This document shows, piece by piece, positions 34,310 to 43,723 of a stretch of 64,000 bases of DNA. The stretch is from assembly GCA_029202545.1 (NCBI GenBank), contig CP119311.1, positions 2,108,001 to 2,172,000 on the forward strand, given 5' to 3'. The notes beneath the pieces are model-generated. The model worked only from the letters and a program-made list of their open reading frames with translations, ran no database searches and was not told where the DNA came from. The DNA is from Candidatus Pseudobacter hemicellulosilyticus (GTDB lineage: Bacteria > Bacteroidota > Bacteroidia > Chitinophagales > Chitinophagaceae). Each line of letters starts with the position of its first letter. The stretch's first letter is position 1. Position numbers and translations under genes: made by a program.

Positions 34310-34336
34310 CAATGCAATTTATGCAAAAAACTGCTA
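34310..34336 (+). repeat. Conserved SusC start segment, copy 2
   Basis: Identical over 27 bases to 18699-18725. It covers the start codon at 34312 and the first eight codons (MQFMQKTA), although the two susC genes differ greatly in base composition elsewhere. Confidence 0.8.
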
Positions 34337-37300
34337 TTTGGTACCGGCACATCCATGCTTACAGAGATGTTTGGATGAACCGGACCATTATTAAAACCAT
34401 GATGGTTATGAGAATAACTGCGATTCTGATCTTAGCAGCCTGCTTGCAGGTGTCTGCCCGGACTCATGGCCAACATGTAACCCTCCAGGCTAAAAATGTT
34501 CCTTTAGAAGTCATTTTTAAGGCGATTAAGGATCAGACCGGCTACTTCATTGTTAGTTCCAGGGAAATGTTAATGGGAGCCAGGCCGATTACTATCAGCG
34601 CCTTGTCTTTACCCCTTACTGATTTCCTTTCTCTTGCTTTTAAAGATCAACCTTTTTCTTACACCATCGATCATAACTCTATCTTCCTGGTAAAAAAGAA
34701 GGCCGTGGTTATGTCTTCCGGAGAACAACAATATCTAATAGAAGATCTGACACTCATTCGCGTACGGGTCGTAGACTCCGTAGGGCGGCCTCTTTCCGGT
34801 GCTTCCGTTTCTTTAAAAAATGGTAAACAATCGGGCATTACAGACGCTGAAGGTATATTTAGCATTAACGCCGGTGCTGGTGATGTGTTGGTATTCAGCT
34901 TTGTGGGTTTTGAAACTTCTTCGTACAAAATAACTTCATCCACTCCATCTGAAATTCTGATATCCCTTAAAGCGACCGTTACTCAACTGGAGGATGTTGA
35001 AATAACGGTGAACACCGGGTACCAGAATATTCATAAGGAGCGGTCGGCTGGTTCATTTACTCAGGTAAGTAATGAACTTATCAACCGTACTGTGTCCACG
35101 AGTCTTATAGACCGGCTCGATGGTATCGTAAGCGGATTAGTGCTTAATCGTAACACCAGTAGAAGTAATCAGAGCCAGGTATCCGCCATCACCATTCGGG
35201 GAAGAAGTACTATTTATGCAAATCCCAACCCCTTGATCGTTATCGACAATTTCCCATACAATGGAAATTTAAGTACGATCAATCCTGCCGATGTGGAAAG
35301 TATAACGGTTTTGAAGGATGCCGCTGCTGCTTCGGTATGGGGTGCTTTTTCCGGGAACGGGGTAATTGTGATCACCACTAAAAAAGGGAAGATCAATCAG
35401 CCGCTCAGTGTATCGGTAAGTTCTAATCTGATGATCGGTGAAAAGCCTGATTTGTTTTACATGCCCAGGTTAAGTTCGGCCAATATCGTTGACATTGAAA
35501 GAGATAAATATTTCAGGGGTGGATATAATTCCCAGATCAATAGTACCCGTGTCAGATCTTTATATCCTTCTGTGGATATTCTGGCCCGCCAGGCAAAAGG
35601 GCAGCTCACAGAAGCTCAGGCAAACGCCGAACTGGATGATTTACGCAACCAGGATTCCCGTAGTGAAATGAGTAATTATTTTTACCGGGGGCAAATTAAT
35701 CAGCAATACAACATCAATTTTTCCGGCGGAAGTAAATACAATCAGTATTACCTGGGTATCGGCTTTGATAAAAATCTCGACGAATTGATCGGAAATGGGC
35801 TAGACCGGCTGACTGTCAATGCCAAACAGAGTTATCAGATCATTCCGGATAAATTGTCTTTTACTACCAATCTGGTATACAGCCGTTATAAAACGGAAAA
35901 CAATGGATTGTCAGATCTTGCTTTTCCTTACCTGAAAATAGCAGATGAAAATGGCAATCCATTGGAAGTGCAGGGAGGCTCCTTATACAGACGTTATACT
36001 GATACCGTGGGTGGTGGTAAATTACTTGACTGGACTTACAAACCCTTGGCCGAACGTGATTTTAGAGATTTTTCTACCGTGACTCTTGATTACAGGATAA
36101 ATTCAGAGCTTCGGTACCAGATCACTAAAAGCCTGTCTATACAAGGTAATTACCAGTTCAGTACAGGCAATTCAGTAAACAACAGCATATATAAACCGGA
36201 AGCTTTTTATCCAAGAGACCTTATCAATACATTCTCCCAGATTGACCCAGTTAGCAAAGCCGTAACAAGGGCAATTCCAGTTGGTGGATTACTTGACCGG
36301 ATTATAAATAATTATACCGGGAATAATTTGCGTATACAGGCAAATTTTTCGTCATCATGGAACAAACATGCCTTCGACGCCCTGGCAGGATACGAAGTCA
36401 GTGACGTAGAAAAAGATTATTCGTTAGACCGATTTTATGGGTACGATCCTGAAACAGGGGGATCGGGAGTGATTAATCCATTGACCGATTATCCCACGCT
36501 CCCCATAGGGACGGTCACCCGGATAGATAATAGAAAGGACAAAACAGGTACTGCTTACCGCTTTCTTTCTTATTTCGGCAACGTAGGGTATACTTATAAT
36601 AATCGCTACTCCATCAATGGCAGCATCAGAAAAGACGAGTCTAATATTTTTGGAGTAAATAGTAATCAAAAGGGAGTTCCCCTGTGGTCTGTGGGAGGTG
36701 TATGGAATATTGCCAAAGAAAAGTTTTACAAGATAGATTGGTTGCCGTATTTGCGGATGCGATTAACTACCGGTTACAACGGAAATGTGGATTATACCCT
36801 TTCATCCCAAGTCGTGATCCTTAACCAGAATGTTTCGTATCCGAATGTTTTTGAAGCACCTTATGCATCTTTATCTAATCCGCCAAACCCTGATTTAAGA
36901 TGGGAGCGCATCCGGTCCACTAATATAGGTATCGATTTCGCTACCCGGAATCGCAGGGTAACCGGAACCCTGGAATTTTTTCGTAAAGACGGGCTGGACA
37001 TCATCGGGGTTGCCAATATGGATCAGGCCACAGGTGTGTCCACCTTTAAAGGCAACAGTGCCAATACACGTGTTAATGGTGCAGACCTCAGTATCAATGT
37101 TAAAATATCCGATCGGAAATTGGGCTGGGACCTGATGGTGCAAGGCAGTTACGCGAAGGATAAAGTGACCAAATATCTGTTTCTGTCCAATTCTGTTTCC
37201 AATGGCCTTACGCCATCTGTTAATCCGGTGATCGGTAATCCATTGTTCTCCATCTACAGCCTTCCCTGGGCTGGGTTGGACAACACCGGCTCACCCATGG

Positions 37301-37869
37301 TATATTTTGAAGGGAAGGCAAGCAAGGAGTATGAAAATATATTTTATTCCAATAAACTCGAAAATGTTCAATATCACGGACCTGTAAATCCTACTTTGTT
37401 TGGAAATCTGCTCAATACGATCCATTATCAGTCGATGACTCTATCATTTAATATCGTTTACCGGGTTGGACATTATTTTCGAAATACCGGAGTTGATTAC
37501 AGTTCTATCTTAATTGGGACATATACTTTTTCTAACGAAGAGTATGAAAAAAGATGGAAAAACCCTGGCGATGAGTTAAAGACCAATACGCCTGTATTTG
37601 ATTACGCTGGCAATAGTCTTAAGGACCAGGTTTATACTTCCTCCAGCCTTTTTGTGGAGAAAGGAGATAATATCCGGCTAAAAGATATCCGGCTATCGTA
37701 TTCCGCCAGCGGTACGAAATGGAAACCGTTGAAAGACTTACAGATTTATGGATACATCAACAATGCAGCGTTACTGTGGAAAGCAAATTCATCATCGCTC
37801 GATCCCGATTACTTGTTTGGTTATCCTCCTCCGAGAACATATACGATAGGAGCAACCCTGAAATTTTAA
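34312..37869 (+). CDS. SusC-family receptor/transducer with STN domain (second locus)
   Basis: 1185 residues. It starts with MQFMQKTA and carries a 32-residue leader before the export signal at Met33 ('MRITAILILAACLQVSA'). STN domain about 55-110, carboxypeptidase-regulatory-like sandwich about 145-220 ('VRVVDSVGRPLSGASVSLKN'), plug with 'NPNPLIVIDNFPYNGNLSTI' and 'ITVLKDAAAASVWGAFSGNGV', then the barrel ending 'RTYTIGATLKF'. It signals through the FecR encoded upstream. GC is low (37% in the line 36601-36660, against 55% in a comparable line of the first SusC), so its base use differs from its paralogue. Confidence 0.95.
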   Translation: MQFMQKTAIWYRHIHAYRDVWMNRTIIKTMMVMRITAILILAACLQVSARTHGQHVTLQAKNVPLEVIFKAIKDQTGYFIVSSREMLMGARPITISALSLPLTDFLSLAFKDQPFSYTIDHNSIFLVKKKAVVMSSGEQQYLIEDLTLIRVRVVDSVGRPLSGASVSLKNGKQSGITDAEGIFSINAGAGDVLVFSFVGFETSSYKITSSTPSEILISLKATVTQLEDVEITVNTGYQNIHKERSAGSFTQVSNELINRTVSTSLIDRLDGIVSGLVLNRNTSRSNQSQVSAITIRGRSTIYANPNPLIVIDNFPYNGNLSTINPADVESITVLKDAAAASVWGAFSGNGVIVITTKKGKINQPLSVSVSSNLMIGEKPDLFYMPRLSSANIVDIERDKYFRGGYNSQINSTRVRSLYPSVDILARQAKGQLTEAQANAELDDLRNQDSRSEMSNYFYRGQINQQYNINFSGGSKYNQYYLGIGFDKNLDELIGNGLDRLTVNAKQSYQIIPDKLSFTTNLVYSRYKTENNGLSDLAFPYLKIADENGNPLEVQGGSLYRRYTDTVGGGKLLDWTYKPLAERDFRDFSTVTLDYRINSELRYQITKSLSIQGNYQFSTGNSVNNSIYKPEAFYPRDLINTFSQIDPVSKAVTRAIPVGGLLDRIINNYTGNNLRIQANFSSSWNKHAFDALAGYEVSDVEKDYSLDRFYGYDPETGGSGVINPLTDYPTLPIGTVTRIDNRKDKTGTAYRFLSYFGNVGYTYNNRYSINGSIRKDESNIFGVNSNQKGVPLWSVGGVWNIAKEKFYKIDWLPYLRMRLTTGYNGNVDYTLSSQVVILNQNVSYPNVFEAPYASLSNPPNPDLRWERIRSTNIGIDFATRNRRVTGTLEFFRKDGLDIIGVANMDQATGVSTFKGNSANTRVNGADLSINVKISDRKLGWDLMVQGSYAKDKVTKYLFLSNSVSNGLTPSVNPVIGNPLFSIYSLPWAGLDNTGSPMVYFEGKASKEYENIFYSNKLENVQYHGPVNPTLFGNLLNTIHYQSMTLSFNIVYRVGHYFRNTGVDYSSILIGTYTFSNEEYEKRWKNPGDELKTNTPVFDYAGNSLKDQVYTSSSLFVEKGDNIRLKDIRLSYSASGTKWKPLKDLQIYGYINNAALLWKANSSSLDPDYLFGYPPPRTYTIGATLKF

Positions 37870-37886
37870 TGAGTTAAATTATTAGC

Positions 37887-39257
37887 ATGAAGCATATTCT
37901 TTTTCTGATATTTTTTATGGCCCTTTTTAGTGCCTGCAAAAAAAGTTTCCTTGATAAAAAACCCAATAATAACCTTTCTATACCCAATACCCTGGCCTCT
38001 TTGCAAGCGATGCTGGATAATCAGGATATAATGAAAAGTGGACCTTCCTTAGGCGAATTATCCACTGATGATTATCAAATGGATTATACGGAATGGAACA
38101 ACCAGAGTTCCGTCTACACCCGTAATCTCTATGTATGGGCACCGGATATTTTCGAGGGAACAATTGATGACTATGTTAAAGATTATAAAGTTCCCTATAC
38201 CGCCATCTTAACAGCGAATATTGTACTCGATCAACTGGGAACTATTCAACGGACAACTGAAAATCAAACGGAATGGGATAAGATAAAAGGTTCGGCATTA
38301 TTTTTACGGGCCTTTATTGAGCATCAGCTCGCTGAAGTGTTCGCCCTGCCCTACGATGAATCTGCAGACAGTTCTGTTCTTGGAATTGTACTTCGCCGCA
38401 CTTCCAACGTCAATGTGTCATCCGTACGTGCAACGCTTGTAAATACTTATAAACAGATTTTGCAGGATGCGCAAGAAGCCGCTAACTTAATGCCTGAGGA
38501 ATTTCCGGCAAGAAATCTCAATCGGGGATCGAAAGTGGCCGCGTTGGCATTGGTTGCACGGGTAAATCTGGCCATGCGCAGATATGAAGCGGCGGGACTT
38601 GCCGCCGATCAGGCGCTTTCTATAAAGTCGTCATTAATCGATTACAACACGCTTGATACAACGGTCGCTATGCCATTTACCCGGTATAATGTTGAGAATA
38701 TTTTTTATGCTCAAATGGTCGATTGCGACCCGCTGATTTATGTAAGCTACTCCACTGGATATTCTGTAGATACACTATTATATCGTTCTTATGCAAAAAA
38801 TGACCTTCGTAAATCACTTTTCTATCAATGGAATGGTAATTACATCAACCGCAAACGATTTTATTCGGAAGCCATCACCTTCAATGGTCTGGCCACAGAC
38901 GAACTTTATCTTATCAGGGCCGAGTCTTTTGCACGTGCCGGGAATCTTTCTGCTGCCATGAATGATCTGAATGCACTTATGCAAACAAGATGGGTGCATG
39001 GAACTTTTGTTCCCTATACAGCAGCTAGTGCTGTAGAAGCACTGAGCCTGATTCTTATGGAAAGACGCAAGGAGCTGACAGGAAGGGGTATACGGTGGTC
39101 TGATATCAGGAGGCTGAATAAGGAAGGATACAATATCACGCTTAAGCGGGTACTCAATGGTAAGGAGTATCTGCTTCCTCCCAATGACCGCCGTTATGCC
39201 TTGCCGTTTCCTCCTGAGGTACTTGTTCAAAGCGGTATACAACAGAATATCCGTTAA
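37887..39257 (+). CDS. SusD/RagB-family lipoprotein (second locus)
   Basis: 456 residues with a lipoprotein signal ('HILFLIFFMALFSAC', Cys17). It shows the SusD helical core ('IKGSALFLRAFIEHQLAEVF') and the C-terminal 'ILMERRKELTGRGIRWSDIRRLN' and 'RRYALPFPPEVL' motifs. It is the partner of the SusC that ends 17 bases upstream and is AT-rich like it. Ligand unknown. Confidence 0.94.
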   Translation: MKHILFLIFFMALFSACKKSFLDKKPNNNLSIPNTLASLQAMLDNQDIMKSGPSLGELSTDDYQMDYTEWNNQSSVYTRNLYVWAPDIFEGTIDDYVKDYKVPYTAILTANIVLDQLGTIQRTTENQTEWDKIKGSALFLRAFIEHQLAEVFALPYDESADSSVLGIVLRRTSNVNVSSVRATLVNTYKQILQDAQEAANLMPEEFPARNLNRGSKVAALALVARVNLAMRRYEAAGLAADQALSIKSSLIDYNTLDTTVAMPFTRYNVENIFYAQMVDCDPLIYVSYSTGYSVDTLLYRSYAKNDLRKSLFYQWNGNYINRKRFYSEAITFNGLATDELYLIRAESFARAGNLSAAMNDLNALMQTRWVHGTFVPYTAASAVEALSLILMERRKELTGRGIRWSDIRRLNKEGYNITLKRVLNGKEYLLPPNDRRYALPFPPEVLVQSGIQQNIR

Positions 39258-39297
39258 ACGCCATTATCTGTTTATTTATTAGATTAAAAATTATTTT

Positions 39298-40785
39298 ATG
39301 CATTCTATACGCATGAACGGTCTCTGTATTTTATTGATGTGTCTTTCTTTGAAACTTTCCGCCCAAAAACAAGTGGTTGTAGCGGGCGTCCTGGATCCCG
39401 GGGTGGCATATGACACTATTATCTTACATGTAATTCCCCTGTATGCTTTTCATTCTGCCGACATCTATAATCAGAGCAACGTGGTTAAATCGTTCAGCGC
39501 CGTGCCTGTTAATGGCCGTTTTCGTATTGAATTCACAGGAGCAGATCACCCGGTTTATATCAAGGTTTACCGCTCTGCAAAACGGGAAGATTTTTTTAAT
39601 TTACTCCTCGACAGCGCTTCTACAGGATTGCTGATGGTGAGTCCAGGCGATAGTCTTCACATTAGTTTTCATAAACAAAATAGGGTTTATTCAGGCGTTG
39701 GCGCTGCTAAAAATAACTGTATGGCTGAATTATCCGCCTTAGTGGATACTGCCAGGTCTCCTAAAGGAGTTGTAGCACTTTCTCCTGAATTTTTTGCTTA
39801 TGAGAATGCCTCACTCAAAGCGCAGATGAATATCCTTAATAAATACCGCTCTTTAATGACGCGCCCGGAAGCAGAGCAATTGGAGGCAGACATCATAGGG
39901 GATGCAACCATGAGCCGGTTTGCATATCACTTCAGAGACCTTGACAGCAAACAACTCGAATATTATAAACAAGTATTGCGCAGGATCCCGGTAAGCCAGC
40001 TTAATACACCTGCAGCTATCAACTCACGTAGCTTTGCTTCCGGTATCTATAGACAAGTGTTGACAAATTATTATTACGATACCTTGATCCATGCCACTCC
40101 TGCAAAAGATCTCTATACACATTTCACGCAAAACTTTACAGGTTTGTTAAGAGACCGGCTGGTAACTTGTCTGCTGAAGGCGATGTCCGCAAAATCAAAT
40201 TTCTCAGAAACGGATACCCGCGATGCGCTTACTTATGTTCAACACCCCGAAAGCCGCACTTTATTGGAGAGTCAATATCACACTTACAGAAAAGGTAGCC
40301 CGGTGATTAATTTTGTGTTCCGGGATTCGTTGAACAGGCCCGTTCAGTTATCGGACCTTAAAGGTCGTGTCGTACTGATCGATATGTGGTTTACCGGTTG
40401 TGGGGGATGTGTGCAGGTCGCGAAAGCTTTGCCCAAAGTGGAGGAGCTGTTCCGTGATCGGAAAGACGTGGTTTTTGTCAGCATATCCATCGACCGCGAA
40501 ATAGAAACATGGAAAAAATCGATTCGCCCGGAGGGGGATAAATATTATCCAGGTAGTACAGATAGGTATACACACTATACTACAGCCTCGACTCATTACT
40601 GGTATACTTCGGGCCAGGGCACTAACAACGATTTTATTCAAACGTACGTGCCGGGCGGCTCATACCCACATTTGTTGCTACTGGATAAAAGGGGACGTGT
40701 GTACTCCGCCGCCCCGCCCCGCCCGGATGTTGATGCCGATGCATTGGTGAAACTGATCAATCAGGCTGCGGATAATTCCTTATAG
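39298..40785 (+). CDS. TlpA-like thioredoxin, SusC/SusD-associated
   Basis: 495 residues with an export signal (1-22, to 'LKLSAQ'). An N-terminal beta-rich region (about 25-150) resembles the DUF4369-like domains found before TlpA, followed by a helical middle. The thioredoxin domain is at about 340-490, with the redox pair Cys368-Gly-Gly-Cys371 in 'WFTGCGGCVQV', an unusual CGGC in place of the more common CGPC. The cis-Pro region is 'GGSYPHLLLLDKRG'. It is the last gene of the AT-rich operon, 40 bases after susD. It probably keeps thiols reduced on imported peptides or on exported partners. Confidence 0.9.
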   Translation: MHSIRMNGLCILLMCLSLKLSAQKQVVVAGVLDPGVAYDTIILHVIPLYAFHSADIYNQSNVVKSFSAVPVNGRFRIEFTGADHPVYIKVYRSAKREDFFNLLLDSASTGLLMVSPGDSLHISFHKQNRVYSGVGAAKNNCMAELSALVDTARSPKGVVALSPEFFAYENASLKAQMNILNKYRSLMTRPEAEQLEADIIGDATMSRFAYHFRDLDSKQLEYYKQVLRRIPVSQLNTPAAINSRSFASGIYRQVLTNYYYDTLIHATPAKDLYTHFTQNFTGLLRDRLVTCLLKAMSAKSNFSETDTRDALTYVQHPESRTLLESQYHTYRKGSPVINFVFRDSLNRPVQLSDLKGRVVLIDMWFTGCGGCVQVAKALPKVEELFRDRKDVVFVSISIDREIETWKKSIRPEGDKYYPGSTDRYTHYTTASTHYWYTSGQGTNNDFIQTYVPGGSYPHLLLLDKRGRVYSAAPPRPDVDADALVKLINQAADNSL

Positions 40786-40810
40786 ATCCCGTGCATACCA
40801 ATAAAAACAA

Positions 40811-40839
40811 AACAGCCTGTAAATTACTTACAGGCTGTT
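40811..40839 (-). terminator. Terminator of the tRNA-Leu transcript
   Basis: A perfect 12-base stem (40811-40822 with 40828-40839) and a 5-base loop. On the minus strand it is followed by TTTTGTTTTTAT, so it ends tRNA transcription 15 bases after the tRNA. On the plus strand the T-run is missing. Confidence 0.85.
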
Positions 40840-40854
40840 AACCAATTTAACGTG

Positions 40855-40936
40855 TGCGGATGACAGGAATCGAACCTGCACTCCTTGCGGAACCAGATCC
40901 TAAGTCTGGTGCGTCTGCCAGTTTCGCCACATCCGC
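40855..40936 (-). tRNA. tRNA-Leu (anticodon UAG)
   Basis: The minus strand folds as a class II tRNA of 82 bases. Acceptor stem GCGGATG pairs with CATCCGC, discriminator A at 40855, and D-arm GGC..GCAGAC is present. The anticodon arm is CCAGA-CTTAGGA-TCTGG with anticodon TAG. A short variable arm (TTCCGCAAGGAG) marks a leucine tRNA, and the T arm has GGTTCGAATCC. CCA is not encoded. It lies on the strand opposite to its neighbours, with its 3' end facing the AT-rich block. Confidence 0.96.
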
Positions 40937-41218
40937 TGGCTTTGACAGGTGAACCTGCGACGGTCAAGCTGCAAAAATCACCTTCCGGAACGCTCCCTGC
41001 CGCCTCATGCAGCCCGGGAAACCCTTTTCGCGTCTTATAAGGATAGCGTAAAGGAGTGCAAAAGTAACCCATTTGCCAGAAACCCGGAAATCATTCCTAA
41101 CGGCCGTTGTAAAAGGGAATATACCGCTGCCCCCGGCCGGACCAGCAGGCGGCAAAGCCACCGGATCACCCGGTCCCACTGCCTTTTGGACCACTTATTG
41201 CCCCCGGGAAATCACGTA

Positions 41219-41251
41219 TTTGGATACACCGCCTTCTTTTGCGTAAATTCG
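41219..41251 (+). promoter_or_regulatory. Possible promoter of the Rel/SpoT gene
   Basis: TTTG (41219-41222), then 21 bases, then TAAATTCG (41244-41251, one base off TAnnTTTG). The start codon is only 6 bases further, so if real the mRNA would be almost leaderless. The rest of 40937-41218 shows no gene or motif I can support. Confidence 0.28.
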
Positions 41252-41257
41252 TAATGT

Positions 41258-43492
41258 ATGGCAACCGTAGCAGCGACACCGAAATATAATCTGAACGAAG
41301 AACAGGAGAAGAAACTGATCCTCAGGGAATACCGTGCCCTTTTAAGACCCCTTAAGCCAAAACTCAAGCCGGGCGACAAAGAACTTGTCCGCACCGCTTT
41401 TGCCATGGCCGCAGAAGCCCATAAGACCATGCGCCGCAAAAGCGGCGAACCCTATATCCTCCACCCCCTGGCCGTAGCCCGGATCTGCGTGGAAGAAATA
41501 GGCCTCGGCGTCCGCTCCACCATCTGCGCCCTGCTCCACGATACCGTGGAAGATACCGATATCACCCTCGAAGACATTGAACGCGAATTCGGCAGCGAGA
41601 TCGCCCGGATCGTGGACGGTCTCACCAAGATTGCCAATGTCATTGACGTGAACGGCTCCCAGCAAGCCGAAAACTTTAAAAAGATCCTGCTTACCCTCAC
41701 CGACGACCCCCGCGTGATCCTCATCAAACTGTCCGACCGCCTCCATAATATGCGTACGCTGGACAGTATGAAAAGGGAAAAGCAGCTCAAAATAGCTTCC
41801 GAAACCGTCTATGTCTATGCCCCCCTCTCGCACCGGATGGGCCTCTATACCATCAAGACCGAGATGGAAGACCTGGCCATGAAATACCTGGAGCCGGAAG
41901 CCTACCGCGAGATCGCCCGCAAACTGGCCGAAACCAAAAGAGAACGATCCCGCTATATCAACGAGTTCATCAAACCGATCCGCGATAAACTGGAAAAGAT
42001 CAATTTTGAGTTCGAGATCTACGGCCGTCCCAAAAGCATCCACTCCATCTGGAATAAGATGAAGAAAAAAGGCGTGGCCTTTGAAGAGGTGTACGATCTC
42101 TTCGCTATCCGCGTTTTGCTCAATACCACCGTAGAACGGGAAAAAGAAGCCTGCTGGAAGGTCTATTCCTTTATTACCGATGAATATACCCCCGCGCCGG
42201 AACGCCTGCGCGACTGGCTCAGCAATCCCAAATCCAACGGCTATGAAGCCCTGCACACCACCGTAATGGGCCCCCAGGGCAAATGGGTGGAAGTGCAGAT
42301 ACGGACCAAAAGGATGAACGATATCGCGGAAAAAGGCCTCGCCGCCCACTGGAAATACAAAGAAGGCGCTGCCGATGAAAGCCGCTTCGATAAATGGTTC
42401 CAGCAGATCCGCGAAGTACTCAATAACCAGGATAGTGATTCCATCGATTTCCTGCAGGATTTCAAGACCAGCTTCCTCGCAGAAGAGATCTATGTCTATA
42501 CCCCCAGGGGCGATGTGAAGATGCTGCCCGTTAACTCCACCGCCCTGGACTTTGCCTTCTCCATCCACAGCGTGGTGGGCTCCCAGTGTATTGGCGCCAA
42601 AGTGAACCATAAGCTGGTGCCCATCAGCCATAAGCTGCGCAGCGGCGACCAGGTAGAGATCATCACCTCCGCCAAGCAGAAACCTTCAGAGGACTGGCTC
42701 AATATTGTGGTCACCGCCAAGGCCAAAAGCAAGATCAAGGACGCCCTCAAGGAAGAAAAACGAAAAGTGGCAGAGGATGGAAAGTATGTAGTGCAGCGCA
42801 AACTGGAAGGTATGGGCGCCGCCAACAACCAGCACAATGTTGATATACTCACTGTTTTCTATAAGCTGTCCTCACCGCTGGACCTCTACTATCAGGTGTC
42901 CATTAAAGCTATCGACCTCAAGGAGTTGAAGGATTTTCATGTGCTGGGCGATAAACTGGAAGCGCCCAAACCGCATAAACCTCCGGTGGAGATAAAGACA
43001 GAGACCGAGGCGCATCATCTTTCCAAAAAGGATGCTGAACTCATCATCTTTGGTGAGTCCAGTGATAGAGTGGTGTATACACTCGCCAACTGCTGTAAGC
43101 CTATTCCGGGTGATGACGTGTTTGGTTTTGTGACCACCGGCAAAGGACTGACCATTCACCGTACCAACTGCCCCAATGCCACCAAGCTGCTGTCCAGCTA
43201 TGGGCACAGGGTAGTGAAAACCAAATGGGCGAAGAATAAAGAGATCTCTTTCCTCACCGGTCTCAAGATCGTAGGACTGGATGATGTGGGCGTGATCCAT
43301 AAGATCACCAACCTGATCTCCGGTGAAATGAAGATCAATATCAACGCCATGACCATTGAGGCCAAAGAAGGGCTCTTCCATGGAAATGTTCGGGTATATG
43401 TGCATGATAAGGAAGAGTTGGAGGAACTGGTGGACCGCCTGAAAAGATTGCCTGGTATTGAAACGGTAGATCGTTATGATACAGAGCAATAA
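41258..43492 (+). CDS. rsh: Bifunctional (p)ppGpp synthetase/hydrolase (Rel/SpoT family)
   Basis: 744 residues; makes and degrades the alarmone (p)ppGpp that adjusts growth to starvation. The HD hydrolase domain (about 50-200) has 'GEPYILHPLAVARI' and the metal-site motif 'LLHDTVEDTD'. The synthetase domain (about 240-380) has 'GRPKSIHSIWNKM', 'YDLFAIRVLL' and 'GYEALHTTVMGPQG'. A TGS domain (about 410-470, 'IYVYTPRGDVKMLP') and a C-terminal ACT domain (about 665-740, 'GVIHKITNLISGE') complete the long-RSH layout. Both catalytic sites look complete, so it is probably the bifunctional enzyme. The only unusual point is the very short presumed leader. Confidence 0.97.
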   Translation: MATVAATPKYNLNEEQEKKLILREYRALLRPLKPKLKPGDKELVRTAFAMAAEAHKTMRRKSGEPYILHPLAVARICVEEIGLGVRSTICALLHDTVEDTDITLEDIEREFGSEIARIVDGLTKIANVIDVNGSQQAENFKKILLTLTDDPRVILIKLSDRLHNMRTLDSMKREKQLKIASETVYVYAPLSHRMGLYTIKTEMEDLAMKYLEPEAYREIARKLAETKRERSRYINEFIKPIRDKLEKINFEFEIYGRPKSIHSIWNKMKKKGVAFEEVYDLFAIRVLLNTTVEREKEACWKVYSFITDEYTPAPERLRDWLSNPKSNGYEALHTTVMGPQGKWVEVQIRTKRMNDIAEKGLAAHWKYKEGAADESRFDKWFQQIREVLNNQDSDSIDFLQDFKTSFLAEEIYVYTPRGDVKMLPVNSTALDFAFSIHSVVGSQCIGAKVNHKLVPISHKLRSGDQVEIITSAKQKPSEDWLNIVVTAKAKSKIKDALKEEKRKVAEDGKYVVQRKLEGMGAANNQHNVDILTVFYKLSSPLDLYYQVSIKAIDLKELKDFHVLGDKLEAPKPHKPPVEIKTETEAHHLSKKDAELIIFGESSDRVVYTLANCCKPIPGDDVFGFVTTGKGLTIHRTNCPNATKLLSSYGHRVVKTKWAKNKEISFLTGLKIVGLDDVGVIHKITNLISGEMKININAMTIEAKEGLFHGNVRVYVHDKEELEELVDRLKRLPGIETVDRYDTEQ

Positions 43493-43723
43493 CCCATCCG
43501 GGCGCTGATAATCTTTTACTGCTATTTTTTCCTATAGTCATTTTTCTCGCCAATGCGTGCAGCTTTGGGCAAATCCGTTTTGTCTGAACCAATACCTCAT
43601 TTTACCCTGCCGCATTATTCTCACTAAGTATTTTTTAGCATCTGTACAATGAAAGCTGGCTGATCCAACCCCGGTCAACAAGGCTTACTGAATCTTTATT
43701 TATTACACCAAAAGTCACATCAC

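Noticed and set aside
29776..40936. Attachment-site repeat for a tRNA-Leu-linked island
   Set aside because: No second copy of the tRNA 3' end and no integrase gene seen in the window.
41342..42631. A 429-codon minus-strand frame inside the Rel/SpoT gene
   Set aside because: Mirror of a complete, conserved gene.
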